Shown piece after piece: positions 27,028 through 35,544 of a DNA stretch of 64,000 nucleotides; position 1 is the first letter of the stretch, and each line of letters starts with the position of its first letter. Location of the stretch: NCBI RefSeq assembly GCF_020966775.1, contig NZ_JAJKFV010000029.1:303001-367000 (forward strand), written 5' to 3'. A program made the translations under genes and the position numbers. The notes beneath the pieces are model-generated. The model was not told where the DNA came from, did not search any database, and worked only from the letters and a program-made list of their open reading frames with translations. Source of the stretch: Rhodopirellula halodulae (GTDB lineage: Bacteria > Planctomycetota > Planctomycetia > Pirellulales > Pirellulaceae).

Positions 27028-27837
27028 TCATTCGAACGATTCGGAATCGCTTGGGAAGGTGCCGGCCTTCACTTCTTGGCAATAGGATTGAGCGGCTTCT
27101 CGCATTGCCAAACCGACATCCCCGAAAGAACGCGTGAACTTTGGCGTGTACCCGGACGTCAGCCCAACAATGTCGTGCGTGACGAGAACTTGGCCAGAGA
27201 CATCAGGCCCGGCGCCAATGCCGATGGTGGGCACACTGATCGCCTCGGTGACGGCGGCGGCGGCTTGGCTGGGGACGCATTCGATCAGCACAACGAAGGC
27301 ACCCGCCGCCTCAGCGGCTTTGGCATCCGCGACCAATCGATCGATGTCGCGTTGCAATCGATAGCCCCCGAGTACGTGAACACTTTGTGGCCCCAGTCCA
27401 ATGTGAGCCATGACGGGGATACCGGCCCTGACCATTGCCTCGATGCGTTCCGCTTGTTCCGCACCGCCTTCCAATTTGACCGCGTGACACTGGGTTTCTT
27501 TCAGGACACGTGCGCCGCATTTCACGCTGTGCAGGATGTCCAGTTGGCCGTCAGGAAAAGGCAGGTCGACGACGACCATGGCACGCTGCGCGGCGCGGCC
27601 CACCATTTCGGAGTGATAAATCATTTGATCCATCGTCACGGGCAAGGTGGTGGAGTGTCCTTGCACCACCATTCCTACGGTGTCGCCAACCAGCAACACG
27701 TCGACTCCCGCCTCATCCAAAATTTTCGCGGTGGGAAAATCGTACGCGGTGAGCATGGTGATTCGATCGCCACGCTCACGCATTCGTTGCAAGGTTCGGG
27801 TGGTGACCCTCGGGTTTCGCTTTTCCTTATCCGTCAT
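27028..27837 (-). CDS. panB: 3-methyl-2-oxobutanoate hydroxymethyltransferase
   Basis: 269 residues, close to the E. coli length of 264. Conserved segments: MLTAYDFPTAKILDEAG, LVGDTVGMVVQGH, VKLEGG, MAHIGLGPQSVH and the C-terminal DIVGLTSGYTPKFTR. It makes ketopantoate from alpha-ketoisovalerate and methylenetetrahydrofolate, the first step of pantothenate synthesis. It starts 25 bases after the sulfatase stop and pgl follows 49 bases later, so the three may share a transcript although their roles are unrelated. Confidence 0.96.
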   Translation of the reverse strand: MTDKEKRNPRVTTRTLQRMRERGDRITMLTAYDFPTAKILDEAGVDVLLVGDTVGMVVQGHSTTLPVTMDQMIYHSEMVGRAAQRAMVVVDLPFPDGQLDILHSVKCGARVLKETQCHAVKLEGGAEQAERIEAMVRAGIPVMAHIGLGPQSVHVLGGYRLQRDIDRLVADAKAAEAAGAFVVLIECVPSQAAAAVTEAISVPTIGIGAGPDVSGQVLVTHDIVGLTSGYTPKFTRSFGDVGLAMREAAQSYCQEVKAGTFPSDSESFE

Positions 27838-27862
27838 GCTGTCCGCTTTTCGCTGAAGTGGT

Positions 27863-29698
27863 TCACTCGGCGGCGGTGCGATGCAACGTCATCAGTCGAA
27901 TCTTCACCCCGCTGGAGTCACCATCGTGGCCCATGATTCTCGGACTGGTCAATGACAGGCGACCGGGGCCCTCCGACAAAGTCAGTTTGCCAAGGGAGAG
28001 GCTTTGCCAATGTTTCTCGTCGCTTTCCTCGCGAGGCGACCGGTCTTTGTCCAAAAAGATCGGACCGGAAGGATTGGCTCGCGAGATGGCTGTCCCGGTT
28101 GAGTCAGATGAGGAGGCCGACTGCTTCGGATTCCACGTGAGCTTCAATTCGGTGCCGACTGAAGCTTCCGGGCACGCGTAATACAGCTCGACTTCGTAGG
28201 TGCCTTTTGCCAGCACGTTGACGTCCCAGGTGATGGCGTCCTCGGTCGAATGCCACTGAGTCATGTAGCTGCTGTTGGGAAAGCGATTGCTGCGGCGGAT
28301 CTGACCAGTCGCCTGCGCGTCGCGGGCCGGCAATTGTGTCCACGCGTGTTCGGGATGGCCGACCGGAAAAATTTGTTCTTCCGAATAATTGCGATCTTTG
28401 GGCTGGGTTTCCTTGATCCAATCTTCTAACGCTCGGCGGAAACGTTTCGCGGCAACCGGTTTCTGGTCGGCGATGGAATTCGTTTCGCCCGGATCCGCAT
28501 GCAGGTCAAAGAGGTCGCCGTTGTGGTGATATCGGTATTGGTTCGAGCGAACGCTGAACTTCCCTTTCCAAGCGGTGAAGATCAGGCGTGGCTTGGGCGA
28601 GGACGATGGATCGGTCAGTGGACCGCGGAGGGAGATACCATCCAAAGGCCCCGCAGGTGATGGAACATTCACATCGCAAAAGTCTGCCAGTGTCGGAAGC
28701 AAGTCGATGGCTCCGGCGATGCCGCCAATCGTTCGGCCAGCCTGAATTGCCGCCGGGTAGCGGATCAGGCAAGGCGAACGCACGCCGCCCTCATGCACCG
28801 CCCCTTTTCGGCCTCGAAGACCGCCGTTGTATCGCCAACCGTTGGGGCCATTGTCGCTAAAGAACACAACGATGGTATTCTCGCTCAATGAGTGTTGGTC
28901 CAGTGAATCAAGGAGACGCCCCACGTTCTGGTCGATGTTCTCGCACAATGCCAATGCGGCACGAGTATGTTGAACATTTTCCTTCTTCGCGTTTTCGGGG
29001 CGAGGGTCAGGGGTAATCGATTTCTCCGCGAAGTCATCCCAGTTTTCATCGGGGACCTGCATTGGCGAATGGGGTGTGTTCAGCGGCAAGTAGACAAAGA
29101 AGGGATCTTGTTGATGCTTTTCGATGAAGTCGATCGCGTGTTGTGTGAGATCGTCAACCAGAAAGCCTTCGCCTTGAACCACCCGCCCGTTGTGCTCCAG
29201 CATGGGTGAAAAGTAATTGCCCCAGTGGCCGCTGCAAAAACCGTAGAACTCGTCGAAGCCACGCGCGTTGGGGTGATAGGGAGCCTGCATTCCGGAGTGC
29301 CATTTCCCAAACGCGGCCGTCGCGTACCCGGCGTTCTGGAACGCATCCCCGATGGTTTGCTCCGACAGATCGAATCGTTCGCCTCCGGCGGAAGTGCTGA
29401 AGACGCCGCTGCGAGTGTGGTAGCGACCAGTGAGAAATTCGGCTCGGGTGGGCGAGCACACCGCGCAGACGTAAAAGTTTTCGATCTGTGCGCCGTCGCG
29501 GGCCAGGGAGTCGATGTTGGGCGTTTGGAGGTTGGGATTGCCGTGCAGGCTTAGGTCTCCCCAACCTTGGTCGTCGGTCAAAATGACCACCACGTTCGGG
29601 CGAGAGTTCTCTGTGGTTTTCGTTTCGGCCGCGCAGCTTCGAGTACCGCAGAACGGTGCCAGCATCGAGTTTGCGATGAAGAACAAAACTCCAGCCAT
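27863..29698 (-). CDS. Secreted formylglycine-dependent sulfatase with appended C-terminal domain
   Basis: 611 residues from ATG 29698, which gives a signal-like N-terminus (MAGVLFFIANSMLAPF); the frame stays open 90 residues upstream without coding character. Metal-binding TDDQ at 41-44 and the sulfatase signature CSPTRAEFLTGR start at Cys81, which a sulfatase-maturing enzyme would convert to formylglycine. YHPNARGFDEFYGF and FFSDNGPNG confirm the arylsulfatase-A-like fold. Residues about 445-611 form an extra domain (VLAKGTYEVELYYACPEASVG) that looks like a beta-sandwich carbohydrate-binding module. Rhodopirellula is known for many sulfatases acting on algal polysaccharides; the substrate here is not predictable. 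No maturase gene is present in the window. Confidence 0.9.
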   Translation of the reverse strand: MAGVLFFIANSMLAPFCGTRSCAAETKTTENSRPNVVVILTDDQGWGDLSLHGNPNLQTPNIDSLARDGAQIENFYVCAVCSPTRAEFLTGRYHTRSGVFSTSAGGERFDLSEQTIGDAFQNAGYATAAFGKWHSGMQAPYHPNARGFDEFYGFCSGHWGNYFSPMLEHNGRVVQGEGFLVDDLTQHAIDFIEKHQQDPFFVYLPLNTPHSPMQVPDENWDDFAEKSITPDPRPENAKKENVQHTRAALALCENIDQNVGRLLDSLDQHSLSENTIVVFFSDNGPNGWRYNGGLRGRKGAVHEGGVRSPCLIRYPAAIQAGRTIGGIAGAIDLLPTLADFCDVNVPSPAGPLDGISLRGPLTDPSSSPKPRLIFTAWKGKFSVRSNQYRYHHNGDLFDLHADPGETNSIADQKPVAAKRFRRALEDWIKETQPKDRNYSEEQIFPVGHPEHAWTQLPARDAQATGQIRRSNRFPNSSYMTQWHSTEDAITWDVNVLAKGTYEVELYYACPEASVGTELKLTWNPKQSASSSDSTGTAISRANPSGPIFLDKDRSPREESDEKHWQSLSLGKLTLSEGPGRLSLTSPRIMGHDGDSSGVKIRLMTLHRTAAE

Positions 29699-29997
29699 CA
29701 GGCTGCGACGTGGGGAGTGGGCGAACAAGATGATGCTCCAGGGGATTGGTCGATCAAGCGTTACCGCTTTGACCGGAAAAACCGGTTTGATTCGTGCAAG
29801 CGGAACGCCAATAGGATAGCTGACGGATTTTATGGCCGGGGAGTGAGCGGCGATGGACGAGATTCCCGCTCCGCGGTGGCGACATGCCGGGGCGGGACTA
29901 TCCTGTTGTTCATTGCCGCGGTTCATCACCGCGACCCAGGCATTCCGTGTCCCAGCCACGCATTTCACAGTCGTTTTCTCTCTTTTAAGAACGATCC
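29699..29997. promoter_or_regulatory. Divergent 299-base region between sulfatase and kinase/pyrophosphorylase locus
   Basis: No gene is supported here; the sulfatase frame stays open upstream but lacks coding character. Promoters for both directions should lie here. I see no confident -35/-10 pair on either strand. Confidence 0.3.
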
Positions 29998-30894
29998 ATG
30001 CGAGTTCGAAAAGCCGTCATCACCGCCGCCGCTCCCAATCAAAACACGCTTCCGCTGCAACGATTGGTGGATGGATCTGGCGAAGAGAAAACGGCACTGC
30101 AATTGATTGTTGAAGAAACGCTCTCCGCCGGTGTGGAAGAGATCTGCGTGGTCATTCAACCCGGCGATGAAGAGAATTATCGCAGAGCCGCGGGCGGGTC
30201 GCTGGGGAATTTGCACTTCGTTCATCAAGACCGGCCGTTGGGTTATGCCGACGCCATTTTGAAAGCCGAAACATTTTGCGGGGACGATGCATTCTTGCAT
30301 CTCGTTGGGGATCACCTGTATCTATCGTCGATGGCCAAGAGCTGCGCGGCTCAATTGGTTGAAATGGCGGAGCAACATGCGTGTCCGGTATCCGCGGTGC
30401 AATCCACACGCGAACATCGCTTGCCATATTTTGGGATTGTTGGTGGCGCCAGCGTGCCTCGTTTCGATGGTCTGTATGACGTTCGCACGGTGGTCGAAAA
30501 ACCAACACCGACTTTGGCCGAGCAATCTTTGATCACGCCGGGGCTTCGAAGCGGTCACTACCTGGGCTATTTCGGAATGCATGTGCTGACACCTGCGGTG
30601 TTGGAATCGCTTCATGAAGTGGTCGAAGATGAGAGTCTGGAAAGACCCACCTTGTCCGACGCCGCCGCCAAACTGCCGCACCGCGGAAAGTACCTCGCCT
30701 ATCAACTTCGTGGACGGCGTTACAACATTGGTGAGCAGTACGGCGTTTTGATCGCTCAGCTCGCCATTGGGTTGGCGGGGCGCGATCGTGACATGTTGTT
30801 GACGGAATTGGTCGAGTTGTTGGCGACTCGAGAAGAGCCATCCGCGTCGGCCTCAACGGTTGCGAGCGAATCTTCGGCAGGGGAGGCACAGTGA
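29998..30894 (+). CDS. Sugar-nucleotidyltransferase-like protein with degenerate active-site loop
   Basis: 298 residues. The fold is that of GalU/RmlA-type nucleotidyltransferases: an opening strand KAVITAAAP, then TALQLIVEETLSAGVEEICVV, PLGYADAILKAETFCGDDAFLHLVGDH, and later YFGIVGG and VRTVVEKPTP. The usual loop G-x-G-T-R-x-L-P...P-K is reduced to APNQNTLPLQRLV, so the catalytic Arg and Lys are missing, and the metal Asp motif GDD reads GDH. It may be inactive or regulatory, or use altered chemistry. The stop TGA overlaps the ATG of the next gene, indicating coupling to the kinase/pyrophosphorylase fusion. No signal peptide; cytoplasmic. Confidence 0.78.
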   Translation: MRVRKAVITAAAPNQNTLPLQRLVDGSGEEKTALQLIVEETLSAGVEEICVVIQPGDEENYRRAAGGSLGNLHFVHQDRPLGYADAILKAETFCGDDAFLHLVGDHLYLSSMAKSCAAQLVEMAEQHACPVSAVQSTREHRLPYFGIVGGASVPRFDGLYDVRTVVEKPTPTLAEQSLITPGLRSGHYLGYFGMHVLTPAVLESLHEVVEDESLERPTLSDAAAKLPHRGKYLAYQLRGRRYNIGEQYGVLIAQLAIGLAGRDRDMLLTELVELLATREEPSASASTVASESSAGEAQ

Positions 30895-33800
30895 TGCAGG
30901 CTCTCGAAACGTTGAACCCACTGATTGAGACCATCACGTCCGAGAAAGCCGAGATTCGCGATCGTTCCTTGGAGTCATTGATCGAGTCGGCTGATTTGGA
31001 TTCGTTGATGGCACATGTCCAAGAATTGGACCGGTACCGTCGCCAGGAAGACAATCTCTATCAGCGCGTCCGGGCATTGTTCTTTCTGTCTGCGATCTAT
31101 CGATACCATTTGCCGGATCGGTTGGATCAATCGATCTCCGGCAGCATTCCGTTCGATGGCTATGAACATCTTCTAGGGCGACGGTTCCAAGAAGCCATCG
31201 ATGAGTTTCTAGAAGCTCAATCAACGCACGGACCCAGTGATACGCTTTCCAGTGCACTCGCGTCGGCGTACCACGAACTGGGGTTTCAAACGTTGGCCGA
31301 CCAAGTTCGGCATAGCGTGCGGACGGTTCGCGGCAACCAGTGGATGTTTCGATTAGGACACGTCGCGGAACACCCGCTACGAATCCGGAAAGAGTTGCTG
31401 CCACATCCGGATCAGCCAAATCAGTCGCCCGTTTTGAAGGAGACAACGGCGGTACGTATGGATGTGTCGCATTCAGCTTGGAGCGACATTTTCTTTCTTG
31501 GGATGGATTATCCCGAGGGTGCTCGAGTCATCAATGTTTCGGTCGACTTGGGAGTCCGCGGTCGTGACGATGAAGTGCGGCCGCCGATCGAGACCTATCT
31601 ACGGGTGATCGACCAACCGGTGTTTCGTTTGGTGAGCGTCGATCTGAACGCCAGTGTCGAAGTCACCACGGTCGCGGAAATGTTCGACTTCGCGCGAGAT
31701 TATCTCGGTTTGTTGAAGGCCGCCGTCATTGCCGCCGGCGTTATACCGCCGGGATTGGAAGGGTGCGGTGCCGACATGGCTTCGTTGTTGGAACGTGTGG
31801 TCGGACGTGGCAAAGGATTGGAATTGGTCTCCAAGATCAACGACATTCCAAAGGGATCTCGTTTGGCCGTGTCGACTAACTTGCTCGGTTCTTTGATCAG
31901 CAACTTGATGCGTGCTACCGGACAAATTCAATCGCTCGAAGGAGCGTTGACGGAAGCCGATCGTCGGTTGATTGCGGCGCGAGCGATCTTGGGTGAGTGG
32001 ATCGGCGGAAGCGGTGGTGGATGGCAAGATTCGGGCGGGGTATGGCCTGGTATCAAGCTGATTTGTGGGCAGCCCGCTGGCGAAGGCGATCCTGAGTACG
32101 GCGTGAGTCGCGGTCGATTGATGCCCGATCACGAGGTGTTACAGGAAGACCGCGTCAGCGCCGATTCTCGCCAGAAGCTGCAGGATTCGTTGGTCGTGGT
32201 TCACGGCGGAATGGCCCAGAATGTCGGTCCGATCTTGGAAATGGTCACCGAGCACTATCTGGTTCGCGGACGCAAACAGTGGGTCGGGCGACAAGAGGCC
32301 ATGGCGATCTACGATCAAGTCGTCGAGGCACTGCAAGAAGGTGACATTCGACGATTGGGAATGCTGACCACGAAGAACTTTGAGGGCCCACTGCAGACCA
32401 TCATCCCTTGGGCGACCAACCGGTTCACCGACGTGATGATTCAACATTGCCGCGAAGAATACGGGGAACAATTCTGGGGTTTTTGGATGCTCGGCGGGAT
32501 GTCCGGCGGGGGGATGGGGTTCATCTTTGATCCGTCAGTCAAGCAGGCTGCTCAGGATTGGTTGAGCCGGGAAATGGTGCGGGTGAAGCGAGAGCTGGAG
32601 ACCGCTCTGCCATTCGCCATGGATCCGGTCGTCTATGATTTTCATATCAACGATCATGGGACCTTCGCCGAATTGCTTCCCGCGAAAGCGGCGATCATGC
32701 CACAGAAATACTACGCCCTGATGTTGCCTCAGTGGTTGCGCAAGCCCATGCGAGAGCTGTCGCCACAACTGCGGGAAGAGTTGGCTGGCATTTCACAGCG
32801 TTGCGACGACCCGTCGGATCGTGAAGCCAATGCCGCGTTGCTGCTAAGAAGTGTGTTGCCATCCAGCGGGACCGGAAAGAATTCAACTGAATTGGCCGGC
32901 GAAGAAGATTCGTTGCCCGCGATTCTCAAACGCAGTGGGTTTGATCGTTCTCAACACGAGCAGATTCGAGCGGACATGCGTGCCGGCAAGTTCGGGTTGG
33001 CAGCCAATCGCCTGTCGTCGGATTTGAAAATTACCGACGTGCGGGAAGAGCATGTTGTCGACGCCCGCAACGGTGTGGACGAACGATTGATTGAGATCGG
33101 GGCCGAGGCCATTGCCGCGGGACAGATTGGTGTGGTCACGCTGGCGGCCGGCGTGGGCAGTCGTTGGACGCAAGGTGCCGGTGTTTGCAAAGCCCTGCAT
33201 CCGTTTCATCGCTTCGCTGGGAAACACCGGAGTTTCCTCGAGATTCATCTGGCGAAAAATCGAGCTTCCACGCAACAGCATGGCGGCGTGATCCCACATG
33301 TCATCACGACCAGTTGGATGACCGACGAAGCGATTCGGACTTCCTTGGAACGGACGCAAAATTATGGTCATTCAGGACCCGTGCACGTTTCCAGCGGCCG
33401 CAGCGTCGGATTGCGAATGGTGCCGATGGTTCGCGATCTGCATTTCCTGTGGGAAGAAACACCGCAGCAGGTGTTGGACCAGCAACAGCAAAAGATGCGT
33501 GAGAGTGCTCGTTCAGCCATCGCCAACTGGGCTCAGCAAGCCGGCGAGGGATCGGACTACAACGACAATTTGCCCGCACAATGCGTGCACCCGGTTGGTC
33601 ACTGGTACGAAGTCCCCAATCTCTTCCGCAACGGGACCCTGTCGAAACTATTGAAAGAGCAGCCATCGCTTCGGTACCTGATGCTGCACAACATCGACAC
33701 GCTTGGTGCGAACGTGGATCCGGGCTTGTTCGGGATGCACATCGATTCCGGGGCCGCATTGAGTTACGAAGTGATCCCGCGGCGTTTGGAAGATCGTGGC

Positions 33801-34256
33801 GGCGGGTTGGCGTTGGTCGCGGGCCGGCCTCGATTGGTGGAAGGCTTGGCGATGCCTGACGAAAAGATCGAGTTTGGCTTGAAGTACTACAACTCGATGA
33901 CCACTTGGATCGACATTGACGCTCTCTTGGATTCATTTGGGCTGAATCGCGAAAGTCTGAACGATTCGGCGGCGGTGGATGCGGCTGTCCGTCAAATGGC
34001 AGCTCGTTTGCCGACCTACATCACGCTGAAAGAAGTCAAGAAACGTTGGGGGCACGCGCAGGAAGACGTGTTCCCCGTCGCCCAGTTTGAAAAGCTTTGG
34101 GGCGACATGACGACGTTGTCCGACATCGACAGTCGCTTCATTGTCACGCCAATGCGACGAGGCCAGCAGTTGAAGGAACCGAGTCAGTTGGATGGTTGGA
34201 ACCGTGATGGCGGATCCGCTTACGTCGATTCGTTGTGCTCGTGGGCCGATGCATGA
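30894..34256 (+). CDS. Fused fucokinase-like GHMP kinase / UDPGP-type pyrophosphorylase
   Basis: 1,120 residues from ATG 30894 (GTG 30891 is equally possible). Residues 1-170 are helical and unassigned. From about 180 a GHMP kinase domain follows: the ATP loop DIPKGSRLAVSTNLLG near 316 is degenerate against the fucokinase P-x-G-S-G-L-G-T-S-S, but GGGWQDSGGVWPGIKLI near 372 and LGGMSGGGMGFIF near 532 match the L-fucokinase motifs GGGWQDQVGG and LAGAGGGGF. From about 745 comes a UDPGP-type domain: LAAGVGSRW (748), HPVGHWYEVPNLFRNGTL (898), LHNIDTLGANVDPG (931). The predicted role is to phosphorylate a free sugar at C1 and convert it to an NDP-sugar. The domain order is the reverse of the Bacteroides Fkp enzyme. 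Sugar and nucleotide are unknown. Confidence 0.75.
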   Translation: MQALETLNPLIETITSEKAEIRDRSLESLIESADLDSLMAHVQELDRYRRQEDNLYQRVRALFFLSAIYRYHLPDRLDQSISGSIPFDGYEHLLGRRFQEAIDEFLEAQSTHGPSDTLSSALASAYHELGFQTLADQVRHSVRTVRGNQWMFRLGHVAEHPLRIRKELLPHPDQPNQSPVLKETTAVRMDVSHSAWSDIFFLGMDYPEGARVINVSVDLGVRGRDDEVRPPIETYLRVIDQPVFRLVSVDLNASVEVTTVAEMFDFARDYLGLLKAAVIAAGVIPPGLEGCGADMASLLERVVGRGKGLELVSKINDIPKGSRLAVSTNLLGSLISNLMRATGQIQSLEGALTEADRRLIAARAILGEWIGGSGGGWQDSGGVWPGIKLICGQPAGEGDPEYGVSRGRLMPDHEVLQEDRVSADSRQKLQDSLVVVHGGMAQNVGPILEMVTEHYLVRGRKQWVGRQEAMAIYDQVVEALQEGDIRRLGMLTTKNFEGPLQTIIPWATNRFTDVMIQHCREEYGEQFWGFWMLGGMSGGGMGFIFDPSVKQAAQDWLSREMVRVKRELETALPFAMDPVVYDFHINDHGTFAELLPAKAAIMPQKYYALMLPQWLRKPMRELSPQLREELAGISQRCDDPSDREANAALLLRSVLPSSGTGKNSTELAGEEDSLPAILKRSGFDRSQHEQIRADMRAGKFGLAANRLSSDLKITDVREEHVVDARNGVDERLIEIGAEAIAAGQIGVVTLAAGVGSRWTQGAGVCKALHPFHRFAGKHRSFLEIHLAKNRASTQQHGGVIPHVITTSWMTDEAIRTSLERTQNYGHSGPVHVSSGRSVGLRMVPMVRDLHFLWEETPQQVLDQQQQKMRESARSAIANWAQQAGEGSDYNDNLPAQCVHPVGHWYEVPNLFRNGTLSKLLKEQPSLRYLMLHNIDTLGANVDPGLFGMHIDSGAALSYEVIPRRLEDRGGGLALVAGRPRLVEGLAMPDEKIEFGLKYYNSMTTWIDIDALLDSFGLNRESLNDSAAVDAAVRQMAARLPTYITLKEVKKRWGHAQEDVFPVAQFEKLWGDMTTLSDIDSRFIVTPMRRGQQLKEPSQLDGWNRDGGSAYVDSLCSWADA

Positions 34257-34263
34257 GCGGGCA

Positions 34264-35070
34264 TCAGAAGAACATGGTCTGGGTCAGTCGAATGTTCTTC
34301 GACGGTTGAATTCGCAAGGGGTCGGTCGCCAGTTGGCGGTGTGCACAAACAAGATGCAGTTTGTTGCCCAGGCACTTCCGATGGGTTTGCATCGCAACGG
34401 CCGGGTCATTGTTTTCGTCTGAAAGATGAGCCAAGCATGCCCACTGCAAGTGCTCACTCGCGTGCGAAATCACTTCCGCCGCTTCTCGGTTGGAAATGTG
34501 GCCTCCCGGACCGGAAATTCGATCGCGAAGGAAATCCGGATAGGGGGACTCGGCCAACATGGTCTCGTCGTAGTTGCTCTCGATCAAAAGAGCGTCGAGC
34601 GTTTTGACGCTGGCGAGCAGGTCGTCAAAAACGCAGCCCAAATCGGTCCACAATCCGAACCGCGAACAACCGTTGTCGATGGTGAAGGCGGATCCGTCGA
34701 CGCCATCGTGTGGCGTGGGGATGGTCTCAATTTGGGTTTCGCCCAGTGAGATGGTTTCACCGGGAGAGAAATGTTGGACGCATTGGACCGGGCCCAGCTT
34801 CACTCGTCGTTCCGTGGACGCAAGCGTGCGGCGGCTGATGTGAATTGGCACGTTGAGCTTGCGATTGAGGACGCCGAGGCAACCAATGTGGTCGCGGTGA
34901 TCATGCGAAATGATGATCGCGTCGATTTCGGAGGCATCCCGCCCCGCTTCGTTCAATCGCGTTTGAACTTTGCGGTAGCTGATTCCCGCGTCAAAAAGAA
35001 GGCATTCTGTTCCCGTGTCGACAAAGACACAGTTGCCGCTGCTTCCCGATTGCAAACACAGTACATCCAT
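34264..35070 (-). CDS. MBL-fold hydrolase, YycJ/WalJ type
   Basis: 268 residues. The N-terminal LQSGSSGNCVFVDTG and FDAGISYRKVQTRL are typical of the YycJ branch. Zinc-binding SHDHRDHIG (His56, His58, Asp60, His61) and later HDGVDGSAF, ESNYDE and AHLSDENND are as expected for metallo-beta-lactamase-fold nucleases or phosphodiesterases. It is convergent with the kinase/pyrophosphorylase gene (7 bases apart) and is the last gene in line from dnaJ-grpE-fmdB, 92 bases after fmdB, so may be co-transcribed. Confidence 0.88.
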   Translation of the reverse strand: MDVLCLQSGSSGNCVFVDTGTECLLFDAGISYRKVQTRLNEAGRDASEIDAIIISHDHRDHIGCLGVLNRKLNVPIHISRRTLASTERRVKLGPVQCVQHFSPGETISLGETQIETIPTPHDGVDGSAFTIDNGCSRFGLWTDLGCVFDDLLASVKTLDALLIESNYDETMLAESPYPDFLRDRISGPGGHISNREAAEVISHASEHLQWACLAHLSDENNDPAVAMQTHRKCLGNKLHLVCAHRQLATDPLRIQPSKNIRLTQTMFF

Positions 35071-35162
35071 AACGCAAATGGTAGCAGGTTCGCAGTTGCG
35101 TCGAAATGCAGTTCGTCTGAACCGTGTTGCTGTCGGTCCATTGATCGGCGGGATGCCGGCAA

Positions 35163-35456
35163 TCAGTCCTTGGACTTGCTGGCTGGCTTCTTGGCTTTGC
35201 TGTCGCTTTTCTTGCTATCGCCTTTGGATTCGGACTTTGGCTTGTCGGCTTTCTGACCCTTTTTGTAGTTATCGCTGCGATAGTCCGTTTGGTAGAAGCC
35301 GCTGCCTTTGAAAACGATCGCAGCTCCGGTACCAAACTGACGCTGCAGTTTGTTCTTTTTGCATTCCGGGCACTTCTTGAGCACCGCGTCATTGATGCCT
35401 TGGAACACTTCCAACTCGTGACCACAAGCTTCGCACAAATAATCGTAAGTCGGCAT
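35163..35456 (-). CDS. FmdB-type zinc-ribbon protein with Lys/Ser tail
   Basis: 97 residues. The family start MPTYDYLCEACGHELEVFQ has C8-x-x-C11, paired with KKCPECKK C29-x-x-C32, forming a zinc ribbon; FKGSGFYQTDYR follows. Residues about 67-97 are a repetitive Lys/Ser/Asp tail (SKKSDSKAKKPASKSKD) of the kind that binds nucleic acid or is unstructured. The family is called a putative regulatory protein, but its function is not settled. It lies 88 bases after grpE on the same strand. Confidence 0.9.
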   Translation of the reverse strand: MPTYDYLCEACGHELEVFQGINDAVLKKCPECKKNKLQRQFGTGAAIVFKGSGFYQTDYRSDNYKKGQKADKPKSESKGDSKKSDSKAKKPASKSKD

Positions 35457-35544
35457 AGGAAAGGATTGAAAGAAAAAGGAGAGGGAGGAATGGCGTCAAA
35501 ATCGAGTCGATGATTTCGAAAGTCTTGACGACTTTCGCCGCGAA

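Noticed and set aside
29699-29968. N-terminal 90-residue extension of the sulfatase
   Set aside because: The frame is open but lacks conserved residues, and ATG 29698 gives a plausible signal peptide right before the sulfatase domain.
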